Of a stretch of DNA of 54,061 nt, positions 34,765-43,858 are shown in pieces. The stretch spans positions 1 through 54,061 of the forward strand of contig NZ_JAERRK010000033.1 in the NCBI RefSeq assembly GCF_016741775.1, written 5' to 3'. The translations under genes were made by a program, and so were the position numbers. The DNA is from Streptomyces actinomycinicus (GTDB lineage: Bacteria > Actinomycetota > Actinomycetes > Streptomycetales > Streptomycetaceae). Position 1 is the stretch's first letter, and every line of letters starts with the position of its first letter. The notes under the pieces were generated by a model. That model did not search any database. It worked only from the letters and a program-made list of their open reading frames with translations, and was not told the DNA's origin.

Positions 34765-36959
34765 CTACTCCCCTTCTCCGGCGCTCTGGTCGGTCTTGAT
34801 GAGGTTGGCGATGTTGAAGACCTCGCCGCGCTCCTCGAACATCTGCTCCGCCCACAGGACGGTCTGGGTGCCCTGGTGCTTGACCATGCCGGGCGAGACC
34901 CCGAGCCGGAATGTGCCGGGCACGGGCTTGCCCCCGGGCGAGTGCGGCAGGACGTCCAACGGGGACGGTCCGGGCGAGGGGTAGACGATGGCGTCGGTGC
35001 CGATCGCGACCGGGTACAGGTCGGCGGCGGCCGCCGTCTTCATCAGCTTGCGGTGCAGACCGACGCGTTGGGTCGCGAGCACGGCGGCCCGGATGTCGGG
35101 GCGCCACGTCTCCCGCTTCAGCGCCGGGTAGGGCTCGTAGTACGGCACCTGGCCCCGGCTGCGCTGGCGCAACTTCCCGATGGCACCCTTCGCCGTCGCC
35201 TTGATCGCGGTCTCTAGCAGCGCCATCGTCGGGTCGACCTGCTTGCGCCGCGCCATCGCCTCGAGGAACTCCTGGCCGGCGAGGTCGGTGGTGACGCCCA
35301 TGTCCGCCATCGTCTCCACGTACGCGTCGCGCAGCCGCTTGTACCAGGGGTCCAGGTAGCGGCCGGCCTGGCTGCGCACGTACGCCTCGATCGGAGCGAC
35401 GTCGAAGCCGAGCTCCACCGCGTAGGCGACGGTGGGCGTGGCGTACCAGGCCGGGCCCTCGGGCCTCTCGCCCTTCGGCGTGAACGGGCTCGGGAGCCGG
35501 TCTGCGTCGACGGTGCGGCCGTTGATCTGGACCCGGGACAGGTCAACGTGGGACAGGTCGACCAGCCACGAGCCGGGCAGCGCCGCGTCGAACTGCGGGG
35601 TGCCCGTCAGGTGGGTGGGTCCGTTCAGTCCGACGGTGAGTCCGTTCGGGCGGCGGCGAAGCTCATGTTGAGGTCGACGACGACCAGGTACGGGTTCGCG
35701 CACTCCTCATCGGTCAGCGGCCGGCACCAGTCGTAGGGCTCCTCCATCAGCATCTCGGCCGGGGTGCGCAGGTGGTGCCGGGCGAACTTGCCCTTGAGGA
35801 TCGGGTGTTCGTCGGGGACCTCGCACTCCACCATGGGGTAGAGCTGGGTGAGCGCGTCGTCGTTGAAGGTTCGCTTGAACTCGCCGGTGTCCGGGTCCTT
35901 CTCAGCGCGGGTCGGCGGGCGCAGCGCGGTCATCAGCTCCAGGCCGGTCGTCGCGGTGCTGCCCCGCGGCGTCGTCACCCTGGCCGCGTACAGGCCGAGA
36001 TACCGGGCGAGGTCGGCCGGGTGCATCGTCGGCAGCTGCGGGTCGTCCTTCTTGTCCCACTCGCGGGCGTCCAGCGCGTTCCAGGGCAGGATGCACAGCT
36101 GGACGCAGCGCCGCCTCGAGCCCTCCGGGTCGCGGTAGACCCGGGCCCACGGTCCGAAGCCGCGCTGGGTGAGCTGGAGTCCGGCCCGCTCGATCTGCTT
36201 GACCACCTTGTGGCCGGCCGCCAGTCGGCCCGCGCGCTGCTCCTCCTGCGACAGAGCGGCGGGCAGGCCGTAGCGCTCCAGCGCAGACGCGGTGAGGACG
36301 AGGATCGGGTCGGCGTCGCGGCCGTTGCGGTGCAACCGGGCCTGCCCGAGGCGGGCCTCGGCCAGCGTCCAGTCGACCAGCGCCGGGATGCTCTTGGCGG
36401 GCACGTCCAAGATCAGGCCGCCGACGCAATACGCCGACACCTGCCCGCCCTCGCAATCGATCACCGCGAGCGGCCCATTCTCGAAGCGCGGGTCGGCGGC
36501 GGCCGCCACCGTGGTCTTCTTCGCCGCCGCCTTCTTCGCTCCCAGATGCCGCAACGACGCATCGGGCCGGGTGGTGCTGCTCGCCGCCTTCGGGCGGGAC
36601 GGCGGGGCTGCGGCGCTAGCGGGAGCCGGGACAGGCTCCGGGGCCGGGCCGGTGAACACCTCCGGGACCGCTGGCGCCGGGGCCGCGGGCGCGTCGGCAG
36701 TCGGAGCAGGGAAGCGGGCAGCGAGGCCCTCGAGGAGCCGGGCGTACGCGGCGCGCTTTGGCGGCCGCGGCTCGGTCACGCCCGACTCCCAGTTCCCGAT
36801 GGTCTCCCGTCGGCTCCTCAGGGCCTTCGCGACCTGTTCCTGGCTCAGTCCGGCAGCTTCGCGCAGGCGCTTGCGTTCCGCGGGCGAGGGGAGATCGTCC
36901 TGGGCGACCTCTGTCAACAGCGCATCGACGGCGCTGAACAGCTCGTCCTCAGTTGGCAC
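34765..36959 (-). pseudogene. tap: Frameshifted tap (telomere-associated protein), second copy
   Basis: The preferred GTG start (36957-36959) has GGAGGT 7-8 bases upstream; ATG 36974 is the alternative. Residues ~28-55 are an XRE-type HTH (LREAAGLSQEQVAKALRSRR, then NWESGVTEP). After an Ala/Pro linker comes the Tap body, to VVVDLNMSFAAA. At ~35650 one C appears missing from a C run; the rest continues in the next frame as NGLTVGLNGPTHLTG through LPSPFTPKGERPEGPAWYAT to KTDQSAGEGE. Adding one base would restore a ~730-residue protein, the usual Tap length. Tap recruits Tpg to the 3' overhang for end patching. Decay or sequencing error are both possible. Confidence 0.85.
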
Positions 36960-36997
36960 AGAACTCACCTCCATGCCACACACTACCCTCAATCGCA

Positions 36998-37019
36998 CAC
37001 TGGATTTAGCACTGAATTT
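36998..37019 (-). promoter_or_regulatory. Direct repeats upstream of tap copy 2
   Basis: CACTGGATTT (36998-37007) and CACTGAATTT (37010-37019) are spaced 12 bases apart in an AT-rich patch 39-60 bases before the tap start, with a weaker third copy CACATGGATT at 37020. They could bind the HTH of Tap itself or another regulator. Confidence 0.45.
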
Positions 37020-37208
37020 CACATGGATTGCTCATTGCGGCTGTCGTCTGCCAAGCGAGCGTGGAAGCGGATGAGGCTGGAAGCCCCGTGGAAGACCTGG
37101 CCCCCTGCACCGTGCTCCCGGCCCGCGAGAGCGAGGACGCCCTGGGGCGCGTAATCCTGCCTGCGGCCACCAGCGAGCGCCGTGCCCCAGGACCGTCCGG
37201 TCTTGGTG

Positions 37209-37235
37209 TGTCAACGCTCTTTGAAATTTGGCTCC
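37209..37235. repeat. Orphan IS21-type terminal repeat
   Basis: TGTCAACGCTCTTTGAAATTTGG closely matches the element end at 45884 (TGTCAACGCTCTCCGAAATTTG). No IS21 gene is attached, so it is a solo end or relic, lying between the broken tap and the toxin gene. Confidence 0.6.
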
Positions 37236-37257
37236 CGCGGGTAGCCGGACGTCAGTG

Positions 37258-37638
37258 TCAGGGCGTCAGGTCGAGGACCCGGACCGGCTCACCGATCCAC
37301 CGTTCGGGGGCGGTGGTGGCGATGATCGCCCCATCGGGGCGGTCCGGAGTCGGCTGGGCTGCGTACTGGCAGTGCGCCGCCGCCCAGGTGTCGTGCCGGG
37401 CCACGGCCAAGGCGGCCGGGAGGTCCAGGTCGAGCACCGTGATGCCCGGCAGCGCGGCGAGGTGTTCCGCCGCGCCCGGCCGGGCACGGTCGGCTTCGAC
37501 CAGCGCGCACGCGGGGCCGAACAGGTACCAGCCGGCCTGGGCGTGGGCGCGGTGGATGAGGCGCGAGGCGAGAACGTTGCCCTGGCCGGCCGCGGCCATA
37601 GCGGTCTCGTCCAGGACGATGTGCATGGCGTCGCTCAC
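37258..37638 (-). CDS. PIN-domain toxin of pair 2
   Basis: 126 residues, GTG start overlapping the antitoxin TGA (GTGA). IVLDETAM gives the first acidic residue, ACALVEADR the second, and DTWAAAHCQYAAQ then RPDGAIIATTAPERWIG match the C-terminal PIN core. PIN toxins cleave RNA. It is similar in layout to the toxin at 10917-11315. The broken tap start lies ~300 bases to the left. Confidence 0.7.
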   Translation of the reverse strand: MSDAMHIVLDETAMAAAGQGNVLASRLIHRAHAQAGWYLFGPACALVEADRARPGAAEHLAALPGITVLDLDLPAALAVARHDTWAAAHCQYAAQPTPDRPDGAIIATTAPERWIGEPVRVLDLTP

Positions 37639-37895
37639 CGGGCGGCCGCCTGGGCCAGGCGGCGGTCCAGCTCACTGTCGAGGTCCTGCTCCTCAGCGGA
37701 GGTCGGCGCGTAGCCGTTCCACTCCTTCAACGCGGCCCGGGCCTGCTCCGCCCGCGCGGCACGCTCGTCCGGGGTGAGCAGGGTCTCGGCGAGCCGAGCC
37801 AGGTAGGCGCGCAGCGACATGCCCTCCGCCGCCGCTATGGCCGCGAGCCGGTCACGCGCTTCCTCGGGAATGCGCACATTGGCGTCAGGCATCAT
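37635..37895 (-). CDS. Ribbon-helix-helix antitoxin of pair 2
   Basis: 86 residues. NVRIPEEARDRLAAIAAAEG then MSLRAYLARLAETLL is a ribbon-helix-helix N terminus; the C-terminal half (LKEWNGYAPTSAEEQDLDSE) is the toxin-binding tail. Two ATGs are adjacent (37895, 37892); GGGAG gives better spacing to the second. It should repress through the palindrome at 37917-37940. Confidence 0.75.
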   Translation of the reverse strand: MMPDANVRIPEEARDRLAAIAAAEGMSLRAYLARLAETLLTPDERAARAEQARAALKEWNGYAPTSAEEQDLDSELDRRLAQAAAR

Positions 37896-37916
37896 CGGCT
37901 CCCATCCACACGCTCA

Positions 37917-37940
37917 GGGTACGGGTACGTACCCGTACCC
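37917..37940 (-). promoter_or_regulatory. Perfect 24-bp palindromic operator
   Basis: GGGTACGGGTAC is followed directly by its exact reverse complement. It lies 22 bases upstream of the antitoxin start. Four GGTAC/GTACC-type half sites in one palindrome suit co-operative binding of two antitoxin dimers. Confidence 0.75.
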
Positions 37941-38171
37941 ATACTAGGTGCGGCGTCGAATCCAGTCAGGAGCCTGTTGCGTGGCTGGAACCAGTGCAAT
38001 GCTGCCGCCAGCGGTGATCCTCGATCCTCGGGGGGCGCCGCCCTGGCTCACCCAGGTCACCCCGGCGCGGGCCGCGCCGTCCCTCCCGGCCTCCCCACGG
38101 GAGGGCCGACGGCTGCACAGGCCAGTAAGGCGAGGGGCTCCGGTACCTGCACCCGCCGGCCCGCCCGTTGA

Positions 38172-38672
38172 TCACTTAGGCAGATTGGCTTCGGTTGCAC
38201 GGCGGAGGACGTCCGCACACGTAGGACACGGGAGCAGCGGGTGTTCGGCGAGAACGATCAACGAGTGACGTACTTCTCTGCTCAGCTGGAAGAGCCGGCG
38301 GCTGGCCTGCCCGCCTTCATAGGCGGACAGGCGGAAGAGCTGGACGGCCTGTTCGTCGCGGACATCGGCGAAGCTGTCCGGGAGCCCAGCGAGCAGCTCG
38401 AAGTCCCGTTTGCTGGTCGCCGCCTCAGCCACCGTCCTCACAGGCAGAGCGTCGAATTGCGCGGTCGGCACCGAGGAGTCGATGACGACGGCATGGGCGG
38501 CCAGGGCTGCGAAAATCTCCATCAGCCGCTCGCCCACCACGGTGTCGATGCCCCAGGTCCGCAGGTTCTCGTGCCGGTCAGCCTTCCGCCCTGGCTCCTG
38601 GTCCACCAGCGGCAGCAGGACACGGCCCAGGTGAGCGCAGCGACGCCATAGCGTGTCGGGATCCGAGGTCAC
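38172..38672 (-). CDS. Hypothetical helical protein with C-terminal CPTC motif
   Basis: 166 residues from GTG 38672; GAGAGAGGAA lies six bases upstream. Mostly helical, with AHLGRVLLPLVDQEPGRKAD, FELLAGLPDSFADVRDEQAV and EGGQASRRLFQLSREVRHSL. Near the end EHPLLPCPTCADVL contains a CxxC that could bind metal or be redox-active. The family is not recognised. It stands alone between the second toxin-antitoxin pair and the transposon. Confidence 0.55.
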   Translation of the reverse strand: MTSDPDTLWRRCAHLGRVLLPLVDQEPGRKADRHENLRTWGIDTVVGERLMEIFAALAAHAVVIDSSVPTAQFDALPVRTVAEAATSKRDFELLAGLPDSFADVRDEQAVQLFRLSAYEGGQASRRLFQLSREVRHSLIVLAEHPLLPCPTCADVLRRATEANLPK

Positions 38673-39074
38673 AGTGGTTCCTCTCTCCGGCGAGTGGAAC
38701 ACCCGCGGCCGAGCGCCGACAGACCTACGCAGCCTTCCAAGGCTCCCCTACGCGCAGGGCACGTACAAGACGTCACTGTGCGCTGTGCCCGAGCCGTGGG
38801 ACCCGCCCGAACTCACCAGGGTTCCCACTGTGCTGGTGCGCCAGGCCACCTTCGGGTCGCCGGGGCGGTTGACACAGGTTGCTGCTGCGGTCGACGACCG
38901 CAGCGGCGGCGCACACTTGGACTGCCGCGCGGTCCCAGCTGTTGGACGACTCTCTGTATGAGCACGAAGGCGGGGGCCAGCGACAGTCGCGGTGGACATG
39001 AGTGGTGATCTTGGTGGGCAGTCTGATCCTGCTTCGTGCACGACGACACGGTGTGCACGAGCTGGAGGTGCAGG
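38673..39074. other. Intergenic left of the Mu-type transposon
   Basis: No gene supported. The left transposon end should lie here, but I could not define a terminal inverted repeat by eye. Confidence 0.4.
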
Positions 39075-39657
39075 GTGCTCATCGTCGACGCCGATGTCGT
39101 GCTCGTGGAACGCCAACTGCGGGCGGGCGAACTGACGTGCCCGTCGTGCGGGGCCGCGCTCGCACCGTGGGGACACGGCCGGCCACGAAGTCCGCGGTGA
39201 TCTCGGGTCCCGACTGTTCGTACGTCCTCGCCGCTCTCGCTGTACCGATTGCGGTGTCACGCACGTGCTGCTGCCAGAGATGCTGTGGCCGCGGCGGATG
39301 GATGCGGCCGAGGTCATCGGGGTCGGACTGGAGTTAGCCGCCCTGGGCATGGGGCACCGCCGGGTCGCCGCTCATCTGGGGCTGGCGGAGGACACCGTCC
39401 GCGGCTGGATCCGTCGCTTTCGCCGGAGGTCGGAGGCCGTGCGCCGGTACTTCACCATCGCCCTGGTCGCCCTCGCGGACGATCCGCTGATGCCCGAGCC
39501 GGCCGCCTGTCCGCTGGCGGACGCGGTCTCGGTCATCGCGGCCGCCCATCGGGCGGCCGTGATCAAGTGGCCTCAGATGAACACCGTGTCGCGGTGGGCC
39601 TTCGCCGGCCGCGTCATAGACGGCCGGGTCCTGACCTGCACTGCTTCAGCTAGTTGA
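39075..39657 (+). pseudogene. Zinc-ribbon/HTH accessory protein of the transposon (DUF6431-like)
   Basis: GTG 39075 has GGAGG six bases upstream. The first frame reads LIVDADVVLVERQLRAGEL, then TCPSCGAALAPWGHGRPR, half of a zinc ribbon. A shift near 39190 continues it as VRGDLGSRLFVRPRRSRCTD with CTDCGVTHVLLPEMLWPRR, the second CxxC. An HTH follows: LGMGHRRVAAHLGLAEDTVR. The layout matches the small protein (DUF6431, from memory) that often precedes this type of transposase. The frameshift probably inactivates it. A TTA codon is present near 39334. Confidence 0.65.
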
Positions 39658-39762
39658 TCAACACGGGCCGCCCCTGGGCGGTGAAGGGAGGCGCCGGAAG
39701 TCTTGATCGTGTCCGTCCGCGACAGGGGCGGACACTGATCGAGATGCGAGGAGAGTCCGCGC

Positions 39763-41120
39763 GTGGCATCAAGCGAGGACGAGGACCGCCGCCGGGCGGA
39801 GAAGGCCCGGCAGGTCGGTCTGTTCCGCTATTCCCTGATCCAGGACCTGCTGGACGTGAGTCTGACGTCCCGGGAACCCGGCCGTCTGGCACGGGAGTTG
39901 GCGCAGAAGGAGCACACCGATCCGTTCGGCCGGCGGGTGAAGGTGTCCAGGGGCACGATCGACCGCTGGACCCGCGACTACCGCGACGGCGGGTTCCCGG
40001 CGCTGGTTCCCGAGCCGCGCAAGGCGGTCCCCAGGACGCCGCCGGAGGTGCTGGAACTGGCGGTTGTGTTGAAGCGGGAGAACCCCGGCCGCACGGCCGC
40101 ACAGATCCAGCGGATCCTGCGGACTACGCAGGGCTGGTCACCGACCGAGCGGACGCTGCAGCGGCACTTCGTCGCGGCCGGACTGACCGGGGCAGGCTGC
40201 GAGGAGAAAAGCGTGTTCGGCCGGTTCGAGGCCACCCGGGGCAATGAGTTGTGGACCGGGGACGCCTGCACGGACCGAAGATCGGCGGCAGGAAATCGTA
40301 CTTGTTCGCCTTCATCGACGACCACTCCCGGGCGATCGTGGGGCACCGGTTCGGATTCGCCGAGGACACCGTCCGCCTGGCCGCCGCCCTGCGGCCGGCG
40401 CTGTCCGCCCGCGGTGTCCCGGAATCGATCTACGTCGATAACGGGAGTGCCTTCGTCGACACCTGGTTGCTGCGGGCCTGCGCGAGCCTCGCGATCCGGC
40501 TGACCCACTCCAAGCCCGGTCGCCCGCAGGGCCGGGGGAAAATCGAACGGTTCTTCCGCACTGTTCGCGATCAGTTCCTGGTCGAGCTCGACGAGGAACG
40601 TGTCGGTCAGATCGAGCATCTCAGCGAGCTGAACAGGCTGTTCACCGCCTGGGTGGAGACGGCCTATCACCGCACGGTGCACTCGGAGACGGGGCAGCCT
40701 CCGATCGAACGCTGGCTGGGTTCGATTCCCAAGCCGCTGCCGCTGCCCAGTCCCGCTGATCTTCGGGAGGCATTTCTGTGGTCGGAGTTCCGGACGGTGA
40801 CGAAGACCGCGACGGTCAGCCTGCACGGCAACACCTACGAGGTCGACCCGATGCTGAGCGGGATGAGGGTGGAGCTGGCGTTCGACCCGTTCGACCTGAC
40901 GGAGATCGAGGTCAGGGCGTCGGGGAAGACGGCGATGAAGGCGGTTCCGCACCGGGTGGGCCGTCACACGCACCCGAAGGCGAGCCCGGAGACGCCGGCG
41001 AAGCCGGCACCGTCGACCGGGATCGACTACCTGAAGATCCTGGACGAGACGCACGCGGCGAACACCGCGAAGGGCATCAACTACTCGTCCCTGCTGGACG
41101 ACAGGCGGGGACAGCGATGA
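39763..41120 (+). pseudogene. DDE transposase of the three-gene element, frameshifted
   Basis: GTG 39763. The N-terminal HTH region (RRVKVSRGTIDRWTRDYRDG) and second HTH (RTAAQIQRILRTTQGWSPTE) lead to ELWTGDA, the first catalytic Asp. At ~40266 a C appears deleted; the next frame continues LHGPKIGGRKSYLFAFIDDH, SIYVDNGSAF (second Asp), GRGKIERFFRTVRDQF (Glu) and a Mu-type C-terminal domain. One inserted base would restore ~450 residues. It overlaps the ATPase gene by ATGA. As written it is inactive. Confidence 0.8.
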
Positions 41121-41932
41121 TCGACCGCGTTCAGGGGTTCTTCGGTTTCACCCGCATCCCCTTCGGCCGGGACCTGGCCCCCTCGATGTTGCACCAGCAC
41201 CACTCACACCGGGAGGCCGCGGCCCGCATCGCGTGGTGCATCAACAACCGGGCGATCGGCGTGGTCACCGGCGAGGTCGGCTCCGGCAAGACCGTCGCCC
41301 TCAAGGGCGCCGTCTCCTCGCTCGATCCGGCCCGGTTCACGGTGATCTACCAGCCCAACCCGGAGGTCGGCATGCGCGGTCTCTATGACCGCATCGTCAC
41401 GAGCCTGGGCGGCACCCCCAAGTTCCACCTCGCCGCCTTGGCAGCTCAAGCGTCCTCGGCGCTGGCCGCCGAGGTCGACGAACGCGGTCGGACTCCGGCC
41501 GTCGTGATCGACGAGTCGCACCTGCTCGACCACCACGAACTCGATGCGATCCGCATGCTCACCAACTACGAGATGGACTCCACGACGCCTTTCGCGGTGT
41601 TGCTGATCGGCCAGCCCACGCTGCGGAAGCGGATGAAGCACGGCGTCCTGGCCGCCCTCGACCAGCGGATCGCGATCAGCTACCAGATGCCCACGATGAC
41701 GAAGGAGGAGACCGCCAGCTACATCAAGCACCACATCACGATCGCCGGACGGGGGGACACATTGTTCTCCGACGACGCCGTCCAGCTGATCCATCTCACC
41801 AGCCGCGGCCTGCCCCGTTCGGTCAACAACATCGCCTGGCAGTCCCTCATCGCCGCCTTCACCGAGGAGAAGGGCATCGTCGACGAGTCCTCCACCCGCA
41901 TCGCCATCACCGAGACGCACGCGCCAGAGTGA
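41117..41932 (+). CDS. AAA ATPase of the transposon (TniB/ExeA-like)
   Basis: 271 residues. Walker A is TGEVGSGKT (residues 51-59), Walker B AVVIDESHLL (128-137), sensor 1 VLLIGQP, and the lid begins YQMPTMTKEETASYIKHH. It corresponds to the target-selection ATPase that accompanies Mu/Tn552-type transposases. It is intact although the transposase and accessory gene are frameshifted. Only 17 bases separate its TGA from the end of convergent pyrE, so the right transposon end seems to be missing. Confidence 0.85.
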   Translation: MIDRVQGFFGFTRIPFGRDLAPSMLHQHHSHREAAARIAWCINNRAIGVVTGEVGSGKTVALKGAVSSLDPARFTVIYQPNPEVGMRGLYDRIVTSLGGTPKFHLAALAAQASSALAAEVDERGRTPAVVIDESHLLDHHELDAIRMLTNYEMDSTTPFAVLLIGQPTLRKRMKHGVLAALDQRIAISYQMPTMTKEETASYIKHHITIAGRGDTLFSDDAVQLIHLTSRGLPRSVNNIAWQSLIAAFTEEKGIVDESSTRIAITETHAPE

Positions 41933-41949
41933 CCGCCACTCCTCGCCGG

Positions 41950-42495
41950 TCAGGCGGCAGCGGCCCGCAGGTCCGCTGCCGTCAGCAGCGACAACAGTGC
42001 GATGCCCTCGGCCGCGAGGGCATCGGCACCGCCTTGCTCCCGGTCGATCACGCACAGAGCCTCATGCACCTCAGCCCCCAGACCACGCAGGTCCGCGGTC
42101 GACAGCACGATCTGTCCTCCGCTGGTGACCACATCCTCAACGACCAGCACACGGCGTCCCTGGATGTCGGCGCCTTCGGCGAGACGGCAGGTGCCATACG
42201 GCTTGGCCTGCTTGCGCACGAACGCGCAAGGCAGACCCGTGTGTCGGCCGAGCGCGGTCACCACCGGGATGCCGCCCATCTCCAGCCCGGCCAGGACCTC
42301 GGTGCCAGAGGGCACCAGCGGAGCCATCTGCCGTGCCATGTCATCCAGCAGGACCGGATCCCCCTCGAACCGGTACTTGTCGAAGTACTCCGTGGCAGTA
42401 CGTCCGGACCGGAGCGTGAACTGCCCGGTCAGATGGGAGACGGCATGGATACGGCGAGCAAGATCGGAATGTGTCACAGGCGTCCAGTCTTCCAT
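41950..42495 (-). CDS. pyrE: Orotate phosphoribosyltransferase
   Basis: 181 residues. It transfers the phosphoribosyl group from PRPP to orotate to make OMP in pyrimidine synthesis. The PRPP loop is VLVVEDVVTSGG (116-127). FTLRSGRTATEYFDKYRF near the N terminus and FVRKQAKPYGT (catalytic lysine region, 92-102) match the family; length is normal. ATG 42495 is used; GTG 42477 is an alternative. It is transcribed toward the transposon ATPase. A second, accessory copy of pyrE in a subtelomere would be redundant with the core gene. Confidence 0.9.
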   Translation of the reverse strand: MEDWTPVTHSDLARRIHAVSHLTGQFTLRSGRTATEYFDKYRFEGDPVLLDDMARQMAPLVPSGTEVLAGLEMGGIPVVTALGRHTGLPCAFVRKQAKPYGTCRLAEGADIQGRRVLVVEDVVTSGGQIVLSTADLRGLGAEVHEALCVIDREQGGADALAAEGIALLSLLTAADLRAAAA

Positions 42496-42599
42496 CTGCC
42501 CGCCTGGGCCAGGACACCGACTCCCTTCCGGACCTCAAGCCATCGGCCATCACTGTCGACAGCGACACCCTGAACAAGAAGCCGACACCGTGAGCACCA

Positions 42600-42632
42600 A
42601 GAACCCCTGCGGCCTGCGGCCGCAGGGGTTCT
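42600..42632 (-). terminator. Strong hairpin terminator
   Basis: AGAACCCCTGCGGC (42600-42613) pairs perfectly with 42619-42632 over a five-base loop. It follows directly after the TGA at 42634 on the minus strand and isolates pyrE from upstream transcription. Confidence 0.75.
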
Positions 42633-42633
42633 C

Positions 42634-42820
42634 TCACAACACCACGTCATCAACAACAGTGACGCCGTCATGCTCATCCAGCGCGTCGCGCAACAGGCTG
42701 GGCCCCCACGCGTCACCCGTGGTGAGACGGTCCCCTATCTTCAGCAGTTGCCGGCGCGTGGCCGCTGGCCTCCGCCGCCGTACCGTGATGCCTGGTACTG
42801 CCGTCGGCCTCCTCCGTCAT
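42634..42820 (-). pseudogene. Small coupled ORF after the XRE gene, frame-broken
   Basis: An ATG overlaps the stop of the regulator gene (ATGA at ~42817) and begins MTEEADG. The coding-like end RRQLLKIGDRLTTGDAWGPS then HDGVTVVDDVVL is in a different frame, ending at 42634 just before the terminator. A single indel near 42770 would join them into ~60 residues. Function unknown. Confidence 0.35.
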
Positions 42821-43653
42821 TCGCCGGTCACCGTTACGCTCCCGTCGGGCCGTTCGCTGCTGTCGACATAGACGACCAGCGTCTGTTCCGGCTGTTCAGC
42901 CAGGTGAAAAGCGGTGTACGCATAATCGATCGCTCCCCGTTGTGGGTGTCGTAGCCGTTTGCGACCGCTGTGCCGGGCCTGTACCTCGTACTGCGGCCAC
43001 CAGTTCCGCACCTCTGGGCTGTTCTCGTTCAGGTCCTGGATCAGTCGGGTGTACCGCGGGTCGCCGGAGTGGCGTGCCGCTAGCGTCCGAAGTCGGCCGA
43101 GCAGTCCGCGTGCTTCGGGTTCCCAGTCGACCAGGATGTCCCGGGCCACCGGCTCGAGGAACACCCAGCGGGCGAAGTTGGCGGGCCGGTCCGCCTCCGT
43201 GATGAGCCTCGGGAACAACTCGTGGGCTGCCTGGTTGTGACTGAGGACGTCATAGTTGCCGCCGATGATGTACGCCGGATTCGGCTGGAGCAACAGGGGG
43301 ATCGCACCCGCCTCGGCCGGGAGCGGCTCGCGTCCCTCGGCTTCGGCCGCAGGCGCATGACCGGCAAGCTGGAGCAGATGATCGCGCTCGTGCCGGTCGA
43401 GCCGCAGCGCCGCGGCGAGGGCGTTGAGCACCTGTTCGGAGACACGGATCTTTCGCCCCTGCTCCAGGTAGGTGTACCAGGTGGCGCTGATCCCGGCCAG
43501 CAGTGCCAGTTCCTCTCGGCGAAGTCCCGGAGTCCGGCGGCGGCTTGTCTGGGGCAGGCCCACCTCGTCAGGGGTCAGGCGCTCTCTCCGGCTGCGGAGG
43601 AATTCACTGAGCTGACGGCGTTGGTCCGGCTGCGTGGGCATGGCGGATGGCAC
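42817..43653 (-). CDS. XRE-family regulator with MmyB-like ligand domain
   Basis: 278 residues. The HTH is in residues ~40-68 (TPGLRREELALLAGISATWY then TYLEQGRKIR). Residues ~110-270 are the MmyB-like domain with LLLQPNPAYIIGGNYDVLSH and NWWPQYEVQARHSGRKRLRH, thought to bind a fatty-acid-like or small ligand. It is divergent from a short-chain dehydrogenase gene, a very common arrangement in Streptomyces in which the regulator represses the reductase until its ligand appears. Confidence 0.85.
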   Translation of the reverse strand: MPSAMPTQPDQRRQLSEFLRSRRERLTPDEVGLPQTSRRRTPGLRREELALLAGISATWYTYLEQGRKIRVSEQVLNALAAALRLDRHERDHLLQLAGHAPAAEAEGREPLPAEAGAIPLLLQPNPAYIIGGNYDVLSHNQAAHELFPRLITEADRPANFARWVFLEPVARDILVDWEPEARGLLGRLRTLAARHSGDPRYTRLIQDLNENSPEVRNWWPQYEVQARHSGRKRLRHPQRGAIDYAYTAFHLAEQPEQTLVVYVDSSERPDGSVTVTGE

Positions 43654-43675
43654 CTTCAGTTCCAGAATAAATACG

Positions 43676-43690
43676 GTCTGGATACCAGAC
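43676..43690. promoter_or_regulatory. Operator palindrome GTCTGG-ATA-CCAGAC
   Basis: A perfect 6-3-6 palindrome, 22 bases from the regulator start and 168 bases before the dehydrogenase start, with AT-rich AATAAATA beside it. It is the natural candidate binding site for the XRE/MmyB protein. Confidence 0.65.
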
Positions 43691-43858
43691 TAAGCTCCTC
43701 GGAGACTGGTGTGGAGCACGGCCGCGGCATGACCGACGGCCTCACACGGTCACACCGGCATCCGGCCGTCCAGTGCGCAACGGCTTGGCGGACACTCCTC
43801 CAGGACTTGCTGCCGCTCGGTACTCCGGCCCCGGTGCCGAAGATGGAGAGGGCAACGT

